Positions 1-7,525 are shown, counted from the stretch's first letter. The stretch is DNA of 39,528 nt from CAXGTL01 sp964012725 (GCA_964012725.1 CAXGTL010000008.1:1-39528); one strand, 5' to 3'. The notes: generated by a model from the sequence alone, not told the origin. Program-made: numbers and translations.

Positions 1-84
1 CCCCCTTTGAGGAGTAATTATTGTCAAATTAATACTTTCCAAAAACTATATAAACCACCTCTTCTTCCAAAAACACAAAATGAG

Positions 85-474
85 GTGATTAAACTAAAAA
101 AACTAACATGTATAAAATGTGGAAACAGCACAGGTTTTCTTGTTAATGAAAACAAAGCATTCCTTGATTTATTTATTATAAGGAATCAAGAAAATAATGT
201 AACATTAGACAAAGTACAGGTATTGAATAATTGTATTATATCTGAAATAGATAAATTAATGAAAACAAATTCTATGCGAAATCTTCTAAAAGCATTAAAT
301 TTGGCAAACTCTCTTAATATGTTGATACCAGAAAAACTACCAAAAGGTGTTCAAGAGGCTATGAATTGTCAAAGATTTGAACTAATCTTTAAGATAAATA
401 GGATGATATCTGAATCAGAAATACCAAAAATAAAGAAAAAAAAGAAAAGGAGAAAAAAAAAGAAGAGAAAATGA
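85..474 (+). CDS. Hypothetical protein with N-terminal CxxC and lysine-rich tail
   Basis: Not recognised. The frame is open to the left edge, but a TATA element (TATATAAA at 49-56) predicts transcription from about 80, so I chose the GTG at 85; a TTG at 7 is the longer alternative. From this start the protein has about 129 residues, with a single CxxC (C9, C12) followed by glycine, like half a zinc ribbon. A mixed helical middle follows, and the last 15 residues are almost all Lys/Arg, which suggests nucleic acid binding. Its stop overlaps the next ATG (ATGA), so the two are probably translated together. Function unknown. Confidence 0.55.
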   Translation: MIKLKKLTCIKCGNSTGFLVNENKAFLDLFIIRNQENNVTLDKVQVLNNCIISEIDKLMKTNSMRNLLKALNLANSLNMLIPEKLPKGVQEAMNCQRFELIFKINRMISESEIPKIKKKKKRRKKKKRK

Positions 475-674
475 ATAAAAACAACAAAAAAAAGAAGAAT
501 AAAGGTTTAACTAGATTACAATCTAAAATCCTATCAGATGTAGATGATGAAATATATTTAATAATGAAAAGAATACAATTAAAACACAACTTAACATGGG
601 CAAAAGCAAGAGACCATGTAAACAAATCAATAGCAACCTTATGCTGTGAACCATGGAAAAAAAGAAAAATTTAA
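471..674 (+). CDS. Small basic hypothetical protein
   Basis: A 67-residue protein, not recognised. It begins at an ATG inside the ATGA overlap with the preceding gene, which indicates translational coupling. The first dozen residues are mostly Lys/Asn, followed by a probably helical segment with a few aromatic residues and two adjacent cysteines near the C-terminus. The lysine-rich ends of both partners suggest an RNA or DNA role, but this is inference from charge only. It converges on the GlcNAc-1-P transferase gene, ending 11 bases before that gene's stop. Confidence 0.5.
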   Translation: MNKNNKKKKNKGLTRLQSKILSDVDDEIYLIMKRIQLKHNLTWAKARDHVNKSIATLCCEPWKKRKI

Positions 675-685
675 GTCATTATTTC

Positions 686-1714
686 TCAAATCAACCAAAT
701 AACCAGAACAAACGGCAAAAACAACAACATAGTATACAAAGTAACTTCTTTTTCACTAAACTTCCCACTTCTTGTAAATAAATGCGGAATAGAATATATC
801 TTATTATAAAATGACTTAACACAACCATTCTCCAAAGCATAACCATAACTTTGTTTTTGAAAACCACCACGCAATTTCAAAAAAAACTCAATAAAAAAAG
901 GTATTGAAATTATCAAAGCAGCTTTTTCAATATTCCCAACAATAGCAACTATTGCTATAGTTGAACCAAGCAGATAAGTCAGACTATCACCTGGCAAAAC
1001 CTTTGCAGGTGTCCAATTAAATTTAATAAAAGCTAATAATGAACAAAAGACAGCTAAAGCAATCATTGAAGCTTCTAACCTACCATTGAACAAAGCATAT
1101 AAACCTAAACTTCCAGTATAAAGTAAACCTAAACCAGCTTCTAACCCATTAAAACCTGCTAATAAATTCACCATGTTTCCTGCACCAATCACTCCAATTG
1201 GTACTAATAATAATGCATATAATAAACCAAAATCAACCATACCAAAGAATGGTAATATCATTTCTGTTGTTCCTACTTTTATAACCATTAACGGAATTGC
1301 AGCTGGTACAACAAGTAAAGGTTTTTGCCATCTTTTTAATCCAACATATGCTCCTTCAGTCTTTTTAACAAGAAGATCATCTAAAAACCCAATAAAAGTA
1401 ATAATCATCATTGAACACATTGATGCAAATATTATTAACAAAGATGCATCACTCTTCTGAAAAAATATTCTAATAAAGATAAATGTCATTAATGATATAA
1501 ATGTTCCAACTAAAACAATAAGTCCACCAGATATAGGTATATGTACAGACTTAAACTTAGCCATATCTTTAACATTAAGTCCTATCTTTCTTAAATATCT
1601 AATAATCAATCCAGCACATAAATAAGCAGAAACAAAACTAACAACACCTATGATAAAAAGAGTTGACATAGACATTGATATATTATTCACAAGCATTGAC
1701 ATTAATGATACCAT
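686..1714 (-). CDS. UDP-GlcNAc:polyprenyl-phosphate GlcNAc-1-phosphate transferase (MraY/WecA/AglH family)
   Basis: A 342-residue polytopic membrane protein of glycosyltransferase family 4. It should transfer a sugar-1-phosphate from a UDP-sugar to a polyprenyl (dolichyl) phosphate carrier, the first step of N-glycan or surface glycan assembly. Visible motifs are the catalytic Asp pair in FLDDLL (D112, D113), the NMVNLLAGFNGLEAG block at about 180-194 and a GDS loop near 240. About ten hydrophobic segments cover most of the length, normal for the family. Archaeal AglH is the closest named relative; the exact sugar cannot be read from sequence. Its TATA (1740-1747) lies about 29 bp before the ATG. 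It is divergent from uppP, which fits a shared lipid-carrier role. Confidence 0.88.
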   Translation of the reverse strand: MVSLMSMLVNNISMSMSTLFIIGVVSFVSAYLCAGLIIRYLRKIGLNVKDMAKFKSVHIPISGGLIVLVGTFISLMTFIFIRIFFQKSDASLLIIFASMCSMMIITFIGFLDDLLVKKTEGAYVGLKRWQKPLLVVPAAIPLMVIKVGTTEMILPFFGMVDFGLLYALLLVPIGVIGAGNMVNLLAGFNGLEAGLGLLYTGSLGLYALFNGRLEASMIALAVFCSLLAFIKFNWTPAKVLPGDSLTYLLGSTIAIVAIVGNIEKAALIISIPFFIEFFLKLRGGFQKQSYGYALENGCVKSFYNKIYSIPHLFTRSGKFSEKEVTLYTMLLFLPFVLVIWLI

Positions 1715-1739
1715 CTTAATTTAAAGAATATGTTTATTA

Positions 1740-1747
1740 TTTATAAG
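1740..1747. promoter_or_regulatory. Near-symmetrical TATA element serving both strands
   Basis: TTTATAAG reads as a TATA box on either strand. On the minus strand it lies about 29 bp before the ATG of the GlcNAc-1-P transferase at 1714. On the plus strand 26-27 bp downstream is about 1770, the base of the structured RNA beginning at 1764-1768. One element may therefore drive a protein gene and a noncoding RNA divergently. Confidence 0.5.
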
Positions 1748-1763
1748 TTTTTGTATATCAAAA

Positions 1764-1882
1764 GCTTCATCAAAAATATCCGTCTGTGCCTTCATTGTCT
1801 TCATTTGTTGACAAATGAAGGCAAGGCCAGGCGTAGTTTTATGAATATAATGAGTAAAACGAAGTAGGATTTTTTGATGAGC
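1764..1882 (+). ncRNA. Structured RNA, family X copy 1
   Basis: A roughly 115-nt element with a closing stem (CATCAAAAA near 1768 with TTTTTTGATG near 1870-1879, extended by GCT/AGC). Next comes a conserved stretch reading GTCTGTGCC, then a hairpin with arms GCCTTCATT and AATGAAGGC. A conserved GGCCAG segment, a second hairpin (GTTTTA/TAAAAC) and GTAGGAT complete it. The same layout and joining sequences occur at 28000-28110 and 29210-29319 with different but still paired stem sequences, which argues for a conserved RNA structure. Strand is assigned from the TATA at 1740-1747. I do not recognise the family. Confidence 0.6.
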
Positions 1883-1947
1883 ATATAACAAAACTATATA
1901 CTCAAAACCCCTAAATCTTTATAAACCAAAACTTCCACCCACAAATA

Positions 1948-2781
1948 ATGACATCAATCATCCAAGCAATAATCTTAGGAATCATCCAAGGAATCACAGA
2001 ATGGCTTCCAATCAGTAGCTCTGGTCACTTAGTCATTACTAAGTATTTATTCAACATAAAACCAGACATATTATTTGACGTATTATTACACTATGGTTCA
2101 TTAATAGTAATTTTAACAGTATTTTACAAAGATATTGCTAAAATAATATATTCATTTATTCCAAAATCAATTTTCAAAAGAAAATATAAAACATTTAAAC
2201 AACATTATTATTACAGACAATATAGAAAATTAGCTTACTACATAATAATTGCATCAATACCAACAGCATTAGCTGGATATTATCTTCATGATGTATTTGA
2301 AAAACTATTCTCAGACATATTTGCAGTATCAATTGCATTGATTGTAACAGGATTTATCTTATTTTCAACAAAGTTCAAAACTCAATATCCAATAACAAGA
2401 AAAAACCCAAACAACATTTTAAAATCATTAACAATTGGTATATCTCAAGCTATAGCAATCATCCCAGGCATATCAAGGTCAGGTTCAACAATTTCAACAG
2501 GACTAATTTTAGGCCTTAGTAGAAAACAAGCTGCAAGATTTTCATTCCTGCTAGCAATCCCAGCAATCTTTGGTGCAACATTGTACCAGATCCAAACAAC
2601 ACCAAACTATGTATTTAATACACAATACTTAGCACCAATCTTAGTCGGAACAATAGTCTCAATCATAACAGGATTCATATCACTTAAATGGTTATTAAGA
2701 ATAATAAAAAAAGGCAAACTCCACAGGTTTGCATATTATTGTTGGACAGTTGGTATTTTGATTTTAATTCTATCATTATAA
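1948..2781 (+). CDS. uppP: Undecaprenyl/polyprenyl-diphosphate phosphatase (BacA family)
   Basis: A 277-residue membrane enzyme that removes a phosphate from polyprenyl diphosphate, recycling the lipid carrier used in surface glycan assembly. Diagnostic motifs are near the N-terminus (QGITEWLPISSSGHL, residues about 14-28) and mid-protein (PGISRSGSTIS), the two sequences that form the active site. Seven to eight hydrophobic segments are evident and the length is normal. The ATG lies 26.5 bp from the centre of a perfect TTTATAAA (1918-1925), so the mRNA is probably leaderless. In an archaeon the substrate is likely dolichyl or another C55-type diphosphate (inference). Confidence 0.93.
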   Translation: MTSIIQAIILGIIQGITEWLPISSSGHLVITKYLFNIKPDILFDVLLHYGSLIVILTVFYKDIAKIIYSFIPKSIFKRKYKTFKQHYYYRQYRKLAYYIIIASIPTALAGYYLHDVFEKLFSDIFAVSIALIVTGFILFSTKFKTQYPITRKNPNNILKSLTIGISQAIAIIPGISRSGSTISTGLILGLSRKQAARFSFLLAIPAIFGATLYQIQTTPNYVFNTQYLAPILVGTIVSIITGFISLKWLLRIIKKGKLHRFAYYCWTVGILILILSL

Positions 2782-2845
2782 CACCAAAAAACATATAAAC
2801 AAAACAACAATCCAATATATAAAACAAATTATCAAAAATAAAAAA

Positions 2846-2915
2846 CACAAAAGGTGAGAATCATGGTTCTAAATCTATGATTTTGAACCTATGAACGTAA
2901 CGAGGTGAAGTGAAT
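2846..2915 (+). promoter_or_regulatory. gmd leader with chained five-codon minicistrons
   Basis: The TATA at 2816-2823 predicts a start near 2846. An AGGTGA Shine-Dalgarno (2852-2857) precedes an ATG at 2863 that opens a five-codon frame, MVLNL. Its stop overlaps (ATGA) the ATG at 2877 of MILNL, whose stop overlaps (ATGA) the ATG at 2891 of MNVTR, ending at 2908. That last TGA lies within the GAGGTGA Shine-Dalgarno of gmd. A hairpin with arms GGTTC and GAACC (2865-2889) lies inside. The layout suggests ribosome-dependent control of gmd; function is inferred. Confidence 0.5.
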
Positions 2916-3923
2916 ATGACAAAAAAAGCTTTAATAACTGGAATAACCGGACAAGACGGCTCGTTTTTAGCAGAATTCTTACTATCAAAAGGCTATGAAG
3001 TATATGGAATGCATAGAAGAACTAGCATCGATGTTTTTGAAAGACTTGCACATCTAAAAAACAAAATCCATTTAGTAGATGGTGACATGACAGACACAGC
3101 ATCAATGATAAGATTACTCAAAGAAATACAACCAGACGAAGTTTATAACTTAGCAGCACAATCATTTGTAGCAGGTTCATGGACACAACCATTGTCAACA
3201 ACAAAAATCACAGCATTAGGTGTTATAAATATATTAGAATCCATTAGATTAGTAAACAAAAACATAAGATTTTATCAAGCATCAAGCTCAGAAATGTTTG
3301 GCCAAGTAAAAGAAATGCCACAAACAGAAAACACACAATTTCATCCTAGAAGTCCGTACGGTGTTGCAAAAGTATATGGTTATTGGATAACAAGAAATTA
3401 TAGGGAAAGTTATGGAATGCATGCATCAAATGGAATTTTGTTTAACCACGAATCAGAAAGACGTGGAAAACAGTTTGTTACAAGAAAAATTACACATTCA
3501 GTTGCAAAAATCAAACTAGGTATGCAAGAATGTTTTGAACTAGGTAATCTGAATTCAAAAAGAGACTGGGGATATGCAGGAGATTATGTCCAAGCAATGT
3601 GGATGATGCTTCAACAAGATAAATCAGATGACTATGTTGTTGCAACACACGAAACTCACACAGTTAGAGAGTTTGTTAAAGCAGCATTTGAAGCAGCTGG
3701 CATGAATATTGCATTTGAAGGTCAGGGTTTAGACGAAGTTGGTAAAGTTGATGGAAAAATAGTAGTCAAAGTTAACAAAAGATTTTACAGACCAGCAGAA
3801 GTAGATGTATTGCTTGGCGATTGTACAAAGGCACAACAAAAGCTAGGCTGGGACCCAAAAACAAAGTTCAAAGACTTGGTTAAGTTAATGGTTGAATCTG
3901 ATCTTAGGTTGTTGAAGAAATGA
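2916..3923 (+). CDS. gmd: GDP-mannose 4,6-dehydratase
   Basis: A 335-residue short-chain dehydrogenase/reductase of the extended type. It converts GDP-D-mannose to GDP-4-keto-6-deoxymannose using bound NADP. The N-terminal glycine motif is GITGQDGS; the catalytic Ser/Tyr/Lys are visible as SSSEMFG and SPYGVAKVYGYW; and the Gmd signature NHESERRG..FVTRKI is present near residue 180. I place the start at ATG 2916, correctly spaced from GAGGTGA (2902-2908), rather than the GTG at 2910. Its last codon overlaps the ATG of the next gene (ATGA), so both steps of the deoxysugar pathway are coupled. Length is typical of the family. Confidence 0.93.
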   Translation: MTKKALITGITGQDGSFLAEFLLSKGYEVYGMHRRTSIDVFERLAHLKNKIHLVDGDMTDTASMIRLLKEIQPDEVYNLAAQSFVAGSWTQPLSTTKITALGVINILESIRLVNKNIRFYQASSSEMFGQVKEMPQTENTQFHPRSPYGVAKVYGYWITRNYRESYGMHASNGILFNHESERRGKQFVTRKITHSVAKIKLGMQECFELGNLNSKRDWGYAGDYVQAMWMMLQQDKSDDYVVATHETHTVREFVKAAFEAAGMNIAFEGQGLDEVGKVDGKIVVKVNKRFYRPAEVDVLLGDCTKAQQKLGWDPKTKFKDLVKLMVESDLRLLKK

Positions 3924-4870
3924 AAGCTTTAATAACAGGAGCAAAGGGTTTTGTCGGACCTTATCTTAAACAGTATTTAGAATCACAAAACTATGAAGTA
4001 ATATCAACAGATAAAGACGACTTAGACATTCTAGACAGAGACAAAGTTTTCCAATTCATTAACAAACACAAATTCACACACATATTTCATTTAGCAGGTT
4101 TCTCATCACCAAGACTCAGCCATGACAATGCAGAACTTTGTCATAACATAAATGTAAATGGAACAAAGAACTTACTTGATGCAGTTATTTATTCAAATAC
4201 AAAACCAAAGATATTAATTGTATCATCAGCACATGTTTATGGAAAACCTAAATATTTGCCAATTGATGAACAACATCCATTAGATCCAACAACTTCTCCT
4301 TATGCAAAATCTAGAATAGAACAAGAAAAAATTACAAAAAATTACAAATTACCAATAATTATCTCAAGATCATTTAATCACACTGGTCCAGGAAGACAAG
4401 ATATTTTTATTTGTTCAGAGTTTGCTAAAAAAATAGCAGAAATAGAATCAGGTAAAAGAGAACCAGTAATTGAAGTAATGGACTTAACAGCAAAAAGAGA
4501 TTTTACAGATGTAAGAGACATGGTCAAAGCATATTACTTAGCTTTGGAAAAAGCACAACCTAATCAAACTTATAACTTATGCTCAGGTAAAGCATATTCA
4601 GCACAAGATATATTGGATATTTTACTAAAATTAACACAAAAAGAAATAAAAATAATAGAAAAACAAAAAGAAAAACAAGAAATAGATGGAAATCAAGATA
4701 ACATACAAGATAAAAAAGAAACACCAAAACAAAAACAACATAATCATATCCAAACACTTCAAGGAACACATAACAAGTTCACTCAACAAACAGGTTGGGA
4801 ACCAGAAATAGAATTTACTCAAACATTAAAAGATATTTTAGAGTATTGGAAAGAAAAAATAAAAAAATAA
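3920..4870 (+). CDS. rmd: GDP-4-keto-6-deoxy-D-mannose reductase-like epimerase/dehydratase
   Basis: A 316-residue NAD(P)-dependent SDR protein. With gmd it should produce GDP-D-rhamnose, a surface-glycan sugar. Motifs: GAKGFVGPYL for the Rossmann nucleotide site, SSAHVYG with TSPYAKSRIEQE for the catalytic Ser/Tyr/Lys, and SRSFNHTGPGRQD, typical of the Rmd branch. Residues about 238-285 form a Lys/Gln/Glu/Asn-rich low-complexity insertion not expected in Rmd; it interrupts the C-terminal substrate domain, which resumes with TGWEPEIEFTQTL. A GDP-fucose or related reductase cannot be excluded, but coupling to gmd supports this call. Confidence 0.8.
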   Translation: MKALITGAKGFVGPYLKQYLESQNYEVISTDKDDLDILDRDKVFQFINKHKFTHIFHLAGFSSPRLSHDNAELCHNINVNGTKNLLDAVIYSNTKPKILIVSSAHVYGKPKYLPIDEQHPLDPTTSPYAKSRIEQEKITKNYKLPIIISRSFNHTGPGRQDIFICSEFAKKIAEIESGKREPVIEVMDLTAKRDFTDVRDMVKAYYLALEKAQPNQTYNLCSGKAYSAQDILDILLKLTQKEIKIIEKQKEKQEIDGNQDNIQDKKETPKQKQHNHIQTLQGTHNKFTQQTGWEPEIEFTQTLKDILEYWKEKIKK

Positions 4871-4872
4871 AA

Positions 4873-6297
4873 TTATGGTCTACCAACACAATAATGTATA
4901 AATTCGTTCTCAATTATATCTTTAAGATCAAATGTTTGCTTTCCTTCAAATATCCATAATGGTTTGTTAATGTTTGGATCTTCATAAATCATCCAAGTTC
5001 TTAAATCTGATAAATTAATTTCTCTGAACTCAGGCCATTCTGTTGCAATTATTAAAACATCTGTTTCTGTAACAGCTTGTTCATAATTATGGCAAAACTC
5101 TATTTGTTTATGAAAATCATCTTTTGTGCCTAGTTTTTCTTCATTAACATACCATTCTAAAAGTTCATTTTTTGCATTATCCATTGCTTTAGGATCATAT
5201 GTTCTTATCTTCGCACCAAGACCTAGTAATTCTTTAACAACTTCAATTGCTCTTGATTCTCTTATATCATCAGTATTGTCTTTAAATGCTAAACCAAGTA
5301 CTGAAAATATTTTATCATTTATTGTCCAAACTTCTTCTTCTATTTTGTCTAAGAAGTAATTTACTTGTGTATCATTTATTGTTAATACATCTCTTAAAAA
5401 ATGAGGGTCTAATCCTAAATCTTTAGTAATACTATATAATGCTCTTACATCTTTAGGAAAACATGATCCTCCAAAACCAAGACCAGCTGATAAAAAAGCA
5501 TTTTTTCCAATTCTTTTATCTAATCTCATAATTTCTGCAACTTTTTCAATATCTGCACCAGTTTTATCACAAACACGAGAAAGTAAATTAATAAATGAAA
5601 TAGACATTGCTAAATAACCATTTGCACCTAATTTAGAAAGTTCCACACTCCATATGTCTCCTTCAACAACTTTGTCAGAAAACATACTATATAGTTGTCT
5701 CATTTTTTGTCTAGGAATTTCACTTTCACCAGTATAGCCAATTGCTATTCTGTCTGGATTTTCACAATCAAATACAGCACATCCTTCTCTTAAAAATTCT
5801 GGATTTGAAACAACATGATATTCTAATCCTTTTTGAGTTGCATATTTTTTAATAGTTTCAGCAACTTTTTCACCAGTTCTTACAGGAACAGTACTTTTAT
5901 CAATAATAATTTTTGTTCCATTCATATGAGTTGCAACATCTCTTGCAACTTTTGCAACATAACATAAATTAGCTCTATTAAGATGTGAATCTATTTCACC
6001 AGATTTTAATTTTTTAGGTGGAGTTCCAACACAAATAAAAATTAAATCAGAAGTTCCCACACCATATTGTGTGTCTGTAGTAAACTTTAGTTTACCAGAT
6101 TTAACATTTTTTTTAACTAACTCACTTAATCCTGGTTCATATATTGGTATATTGCCTTGATTTAGATAATCTATTTTACTTTCATTACAATCAACACAAA
6201 CAACATTATTTCCCCAATCAGCAAATATTGTTCCAGAAACCAAACCTACATATCCAGTACCAATCATACAAATATTTTGTGGTTTATAATCAGACAT
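4873..6297 (-). CDS. UDP-glucose/UDP-sugar 6-dehydrogenase
   Basis: A 474-residue enzyme of the UDP-glucose/GDP-mannose dehydrogenase family, which oxidises a nucleotide sugar twice with NAD to a uronic acid. The N-terminal Rossmann motif is MIGTGYVGLVSG. The catalytic Cys sits in GFGGSCFPKD near residue 270, and the C-terminal domain contains GLAFKDNTDDIRESRA. ATG 6297 is chosen because GGTGA lies 7 bp upstream (GGTGATAGAAATG); a GTG at 6306 lies within that site. It converges on rmd with a 2-base gap. Substrate could be UDP-glucose, UDP-GlcNAc or UDP-ManNAc; sequence alone does not separate these with certainty. Confidence 0.85.
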   Translation of the reverse strand: MSDYKPQNICMIGTGYVGLVSGTIFADWGNNVVCVDCNESKIDYLNQGNIPIYEPGLSELVKKNVKSGKLKFTTDTQYGVGTSDLIFICVGTPPKKLKSGEIDSHLNRANLCYVAKVARDVATHMNGTKIIIDKSTVPVRTGEKVAETIKKYATQKGLEYHVVSNPEFLREGCAVFDCENPDRIAIGYTGESEIPRQKMRQLYSMFSDKVVEGDIWSVELSKLGANGYLAMSISFINLLSRVCDKTGADIEKVAEIMRLDKRIGKNAFLSAGLGFGGSCFPKDVRALYSITKDLGLDPHFLRDVLTINDTQVNYFLDKIEEEVWTINDKIFSVLGLAFKDNTDDIRESRAIEVVKELLGLGAKIRTYDPKAMDNAKNELLEWYVNEEKLGTKDDFHKQIEFCHNYEQAVTETDVLIIATEWPEFREINLSDLRTWMIYEDPNINKPLWIFEGKQTFDLKDIIENEFIHYCVGRP

Positions 6298-6399
6298 TTC
6301 TATCACCTTATTTATTTTTATATTAAATATTCAATATCAAACAAAATAAACAAACCCTTTATAAGAATTTATATTGTAAAGTAAATATTATAGAAAAAT

Positions 6400-6415
6400 A
6401 AAGGTGGACAGCTTA
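6400..6415. repeat. Direct repeat, outer copy (duplicated 5S 3' end)
   Basis: AAAGGTGGACAGCTTA, identical to 7319-7334. The endonuclease stop codon (TAA, 6413-6415) is formed by this copy. Confidence 0.8.
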
Positions 6416-7225
6416 TTTATCATATTTAACTTTAAAATACTCTTTTAATGCATCTATTTTCTTTTTGCCTTTCAAATAACCTTTATTTACTTTTGATTTT
6501 GAAAATAATCCTAATTCTATGAATTTTTGATAATTTTCTTTATTTTTATTTAAAATTAATTTATATGCAAATCCATTTTTCCAATATCTACTAATATAGT
6601 GTTTTAATCCAAAATAATTATGTAATTTTGATAATTGTTTGATAACTTCATAATTTTTTAAATCTGAAGACAATTTACCATCTTTAGAAATTGACCCTTC
6701 ATTTTCCCAAAAAGCTCTTAAAATTATAATTTTAAAATTATCATTATTCAAAATAATAGAAGGGATTAAACATTTATTATTTGAAGTAGAAAATGACTCA
6801 AAATAGTTAATTAAATCATAATAAATTAATTTAGATAAATATTTAACTCTATAATAAGTTTCTTCAGATTCTATTGTTGTTGGTTTAATTTTGTAAAGTG
6901 TGAACATATCTCTAATAAATTCATTTATTAATTCTTTTGAACTATTAACATACATTATAGAATAATGATACTTATTGTTGTAAACTGCACCATCAAATAA
7001 TAAATTACTCATTATTCTAACTTTTTCTTTGCTTATTCCTTTTTCAATCTTTACTTTTTTAGTTAAGCCAATAACTTCAGAATGATATCTTTTTTTACCA
7101 GTTTCAGACATTTTTACATTCTTACATCTTCTTTGAATTGTAGAATAAGGAATGTTAAGTTTTTTAGAAATCTCCCTAAGTGAATAACCATCAATTCTTA
7201 ATTTTTGTATTTTTTGATTAATCAT
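6413..7225 (-). CDS. LAGLIDADG homing endonuclease with N-terminal helix-turn-helix
   Basis: About 270 residues. The N-terminal third is a helix-turn-helix of the resolvase/sigma type (GYSLREISKKLNIPYSTIQRR). Two degenerate LAGLIDADG helices follow: IMSNLLFDGAV near residue 72 and IILRAFWENEGSIS near residue 168, each with the acidic residue expected at the active site and followed by the usual beta-rich segment. Such proteins cut a long target site and promote copying of the element that carries them. I use ATG 7225; a TTG at 7234 is possible. The gene lies between direct repeats of the 5S rRNA 3' end, so its target is probably the 5S gene (inference). It has no clear Shine-Dalgarno. Confidence 0.82.
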   Translation of the reverse strand: MINQKIQKLRIDGYSLREISKKLNIPYSTIQRRCKNVKMSETGKKRYHSEVIGLTKKVKIEKGISKEKVRIMSNLLFDGAVYNNKYHYSIMYVNSSKELINEFIRDMFTLYKIKPTTIESEETYYRVKYLSKLIYYDLINYFESFSTSNNKCLIPSIILNNDNFKIIILRAFWENEGSISKDGKLSSDLKNYEVIKQLSKLHNYFGLKHYISRYWKNGFAYKLILNKNKENYQKFIELGLFSKSKVNKGYLKGKKKIDALKEYFKVKYDK

Positions 7226-7318
7226 ATGACTCAACCTTGGATTAATTCATAAAAATAATAAATAGGATTAGTTATTTAATTAGTTTTCTAAAAAAATAAA
7301 ATTGATCTTGTAAAAAAA

Positions 7319-7334
7319 AAAGGTGGACAGCTTA
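7319..7334. repeat. Direct repeat, inner copy (functional 5S 3' end)
   Basis: Identical to 6400-6415. On the minus strand it supplies GCTGTCCA, which closes helix I of the 5S rRNA with its 5' TGGACGGT. Confidence 0.8.
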
Positions 7335-7496
7335 CTCAGTTTCCCGTACATAAGTACAGTACAGCTGAATACGGAAGCTTGCTTAACTTTTCCACTTGTT
7401 AGCAAGGAGCTAAACAATCTGTGTTCGAATTCCCCTCCAAAATGTATTACCATAAAGGATATGGGAACAGGTGAACCAAACCCCTATGACCGTCCA
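7322..7496 (-). rRNA. rrf: 5S ribosomal RNA with two internal insertions
   Basis: Read on the minus strand the gene begins TGGACGGTCATAGGGG and ends GGGAAACTGAGTAAGCTGTCCACC. These ends pair as helix I, and the interior holds the 5S hallmarks CACCTGTTCCCAT, TCGAACACAGA and GTTTAGCTCC. A TATA element (7518-7525) is centred 26 bp before the predicted start. The gene is about 175 nt, against about 120 usual, because of an insertion in loop C (about 7460-7430, 31 nt) and a hairpin insertion between helices II and V (about 7406-7374, 33 nt). Removing both leaves a normal 5S of about 111 nt with a short helix IV (GTAC/GTAC, loop TTAT). The insertions are either spliced introns or retained expansions. 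Confidence 0.85.
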
Positions 7497-7517
7497 TATA
7501 TGAGGAACACAATTCCA

Positions 7518-7525
7518 TTTATAAA
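7518..7525 (-). promoter_or_regulatory. TATA box of the 5S rRNA gene
   Basis: TTTATAAA on the minus strand, centred at 7521.5. Twenty-six bases downstream is 7496, the first base of 5S helix I, so promoter and RNA 5' end agree. Confidence 0.7.

Larger units (their letters stand above)
6400..7334 (-). mobile_element. Homing-endonuclease insertion duplicating the 5S rRNA 3' end
   Basis: A 16-bp direct repeat, AAAGGTGGACAGCTTA on the plus strand, lies at 6400-6415 and 7319-7334. Read on the minus strand it is the 3' terminus of the 5S rRNA (TAAGCTGTCCACC plus T-rich tail). The roughly 900 bp between the copies carry one gene, a LAGLIDADG endonuclease. The inner copy completes the 5S gene and is followed by ten Ts. 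The outer copy is followed by a different T-rich tail, probably the ancestral terminator. The arrangement resembles att-type integration at an RNA gene 3' end. No transposase or integrase is present inside. Confidence 0.6.

Noticed and set aside
1173..1460. Plus-strand open frame of 95 codons
   Set aside because: It lies antisense within the GlcNAc-1-P transferase gene and has no family features or start signals.
6400..7334. Group I intron hosting the endonuclease
   Set aside because: The insert ends in direct repeats of the 5S 3' end rather than intron core elements, and almost all of it is the gene itself.
7320..7450. TTCGAAT plus TCCCCTCC on the plus strand as a tRNA 3' end
   Set aside because: No T stem or acceptor partner exists; on the minus strand the same bases are the loop C region of 5S rRNA.
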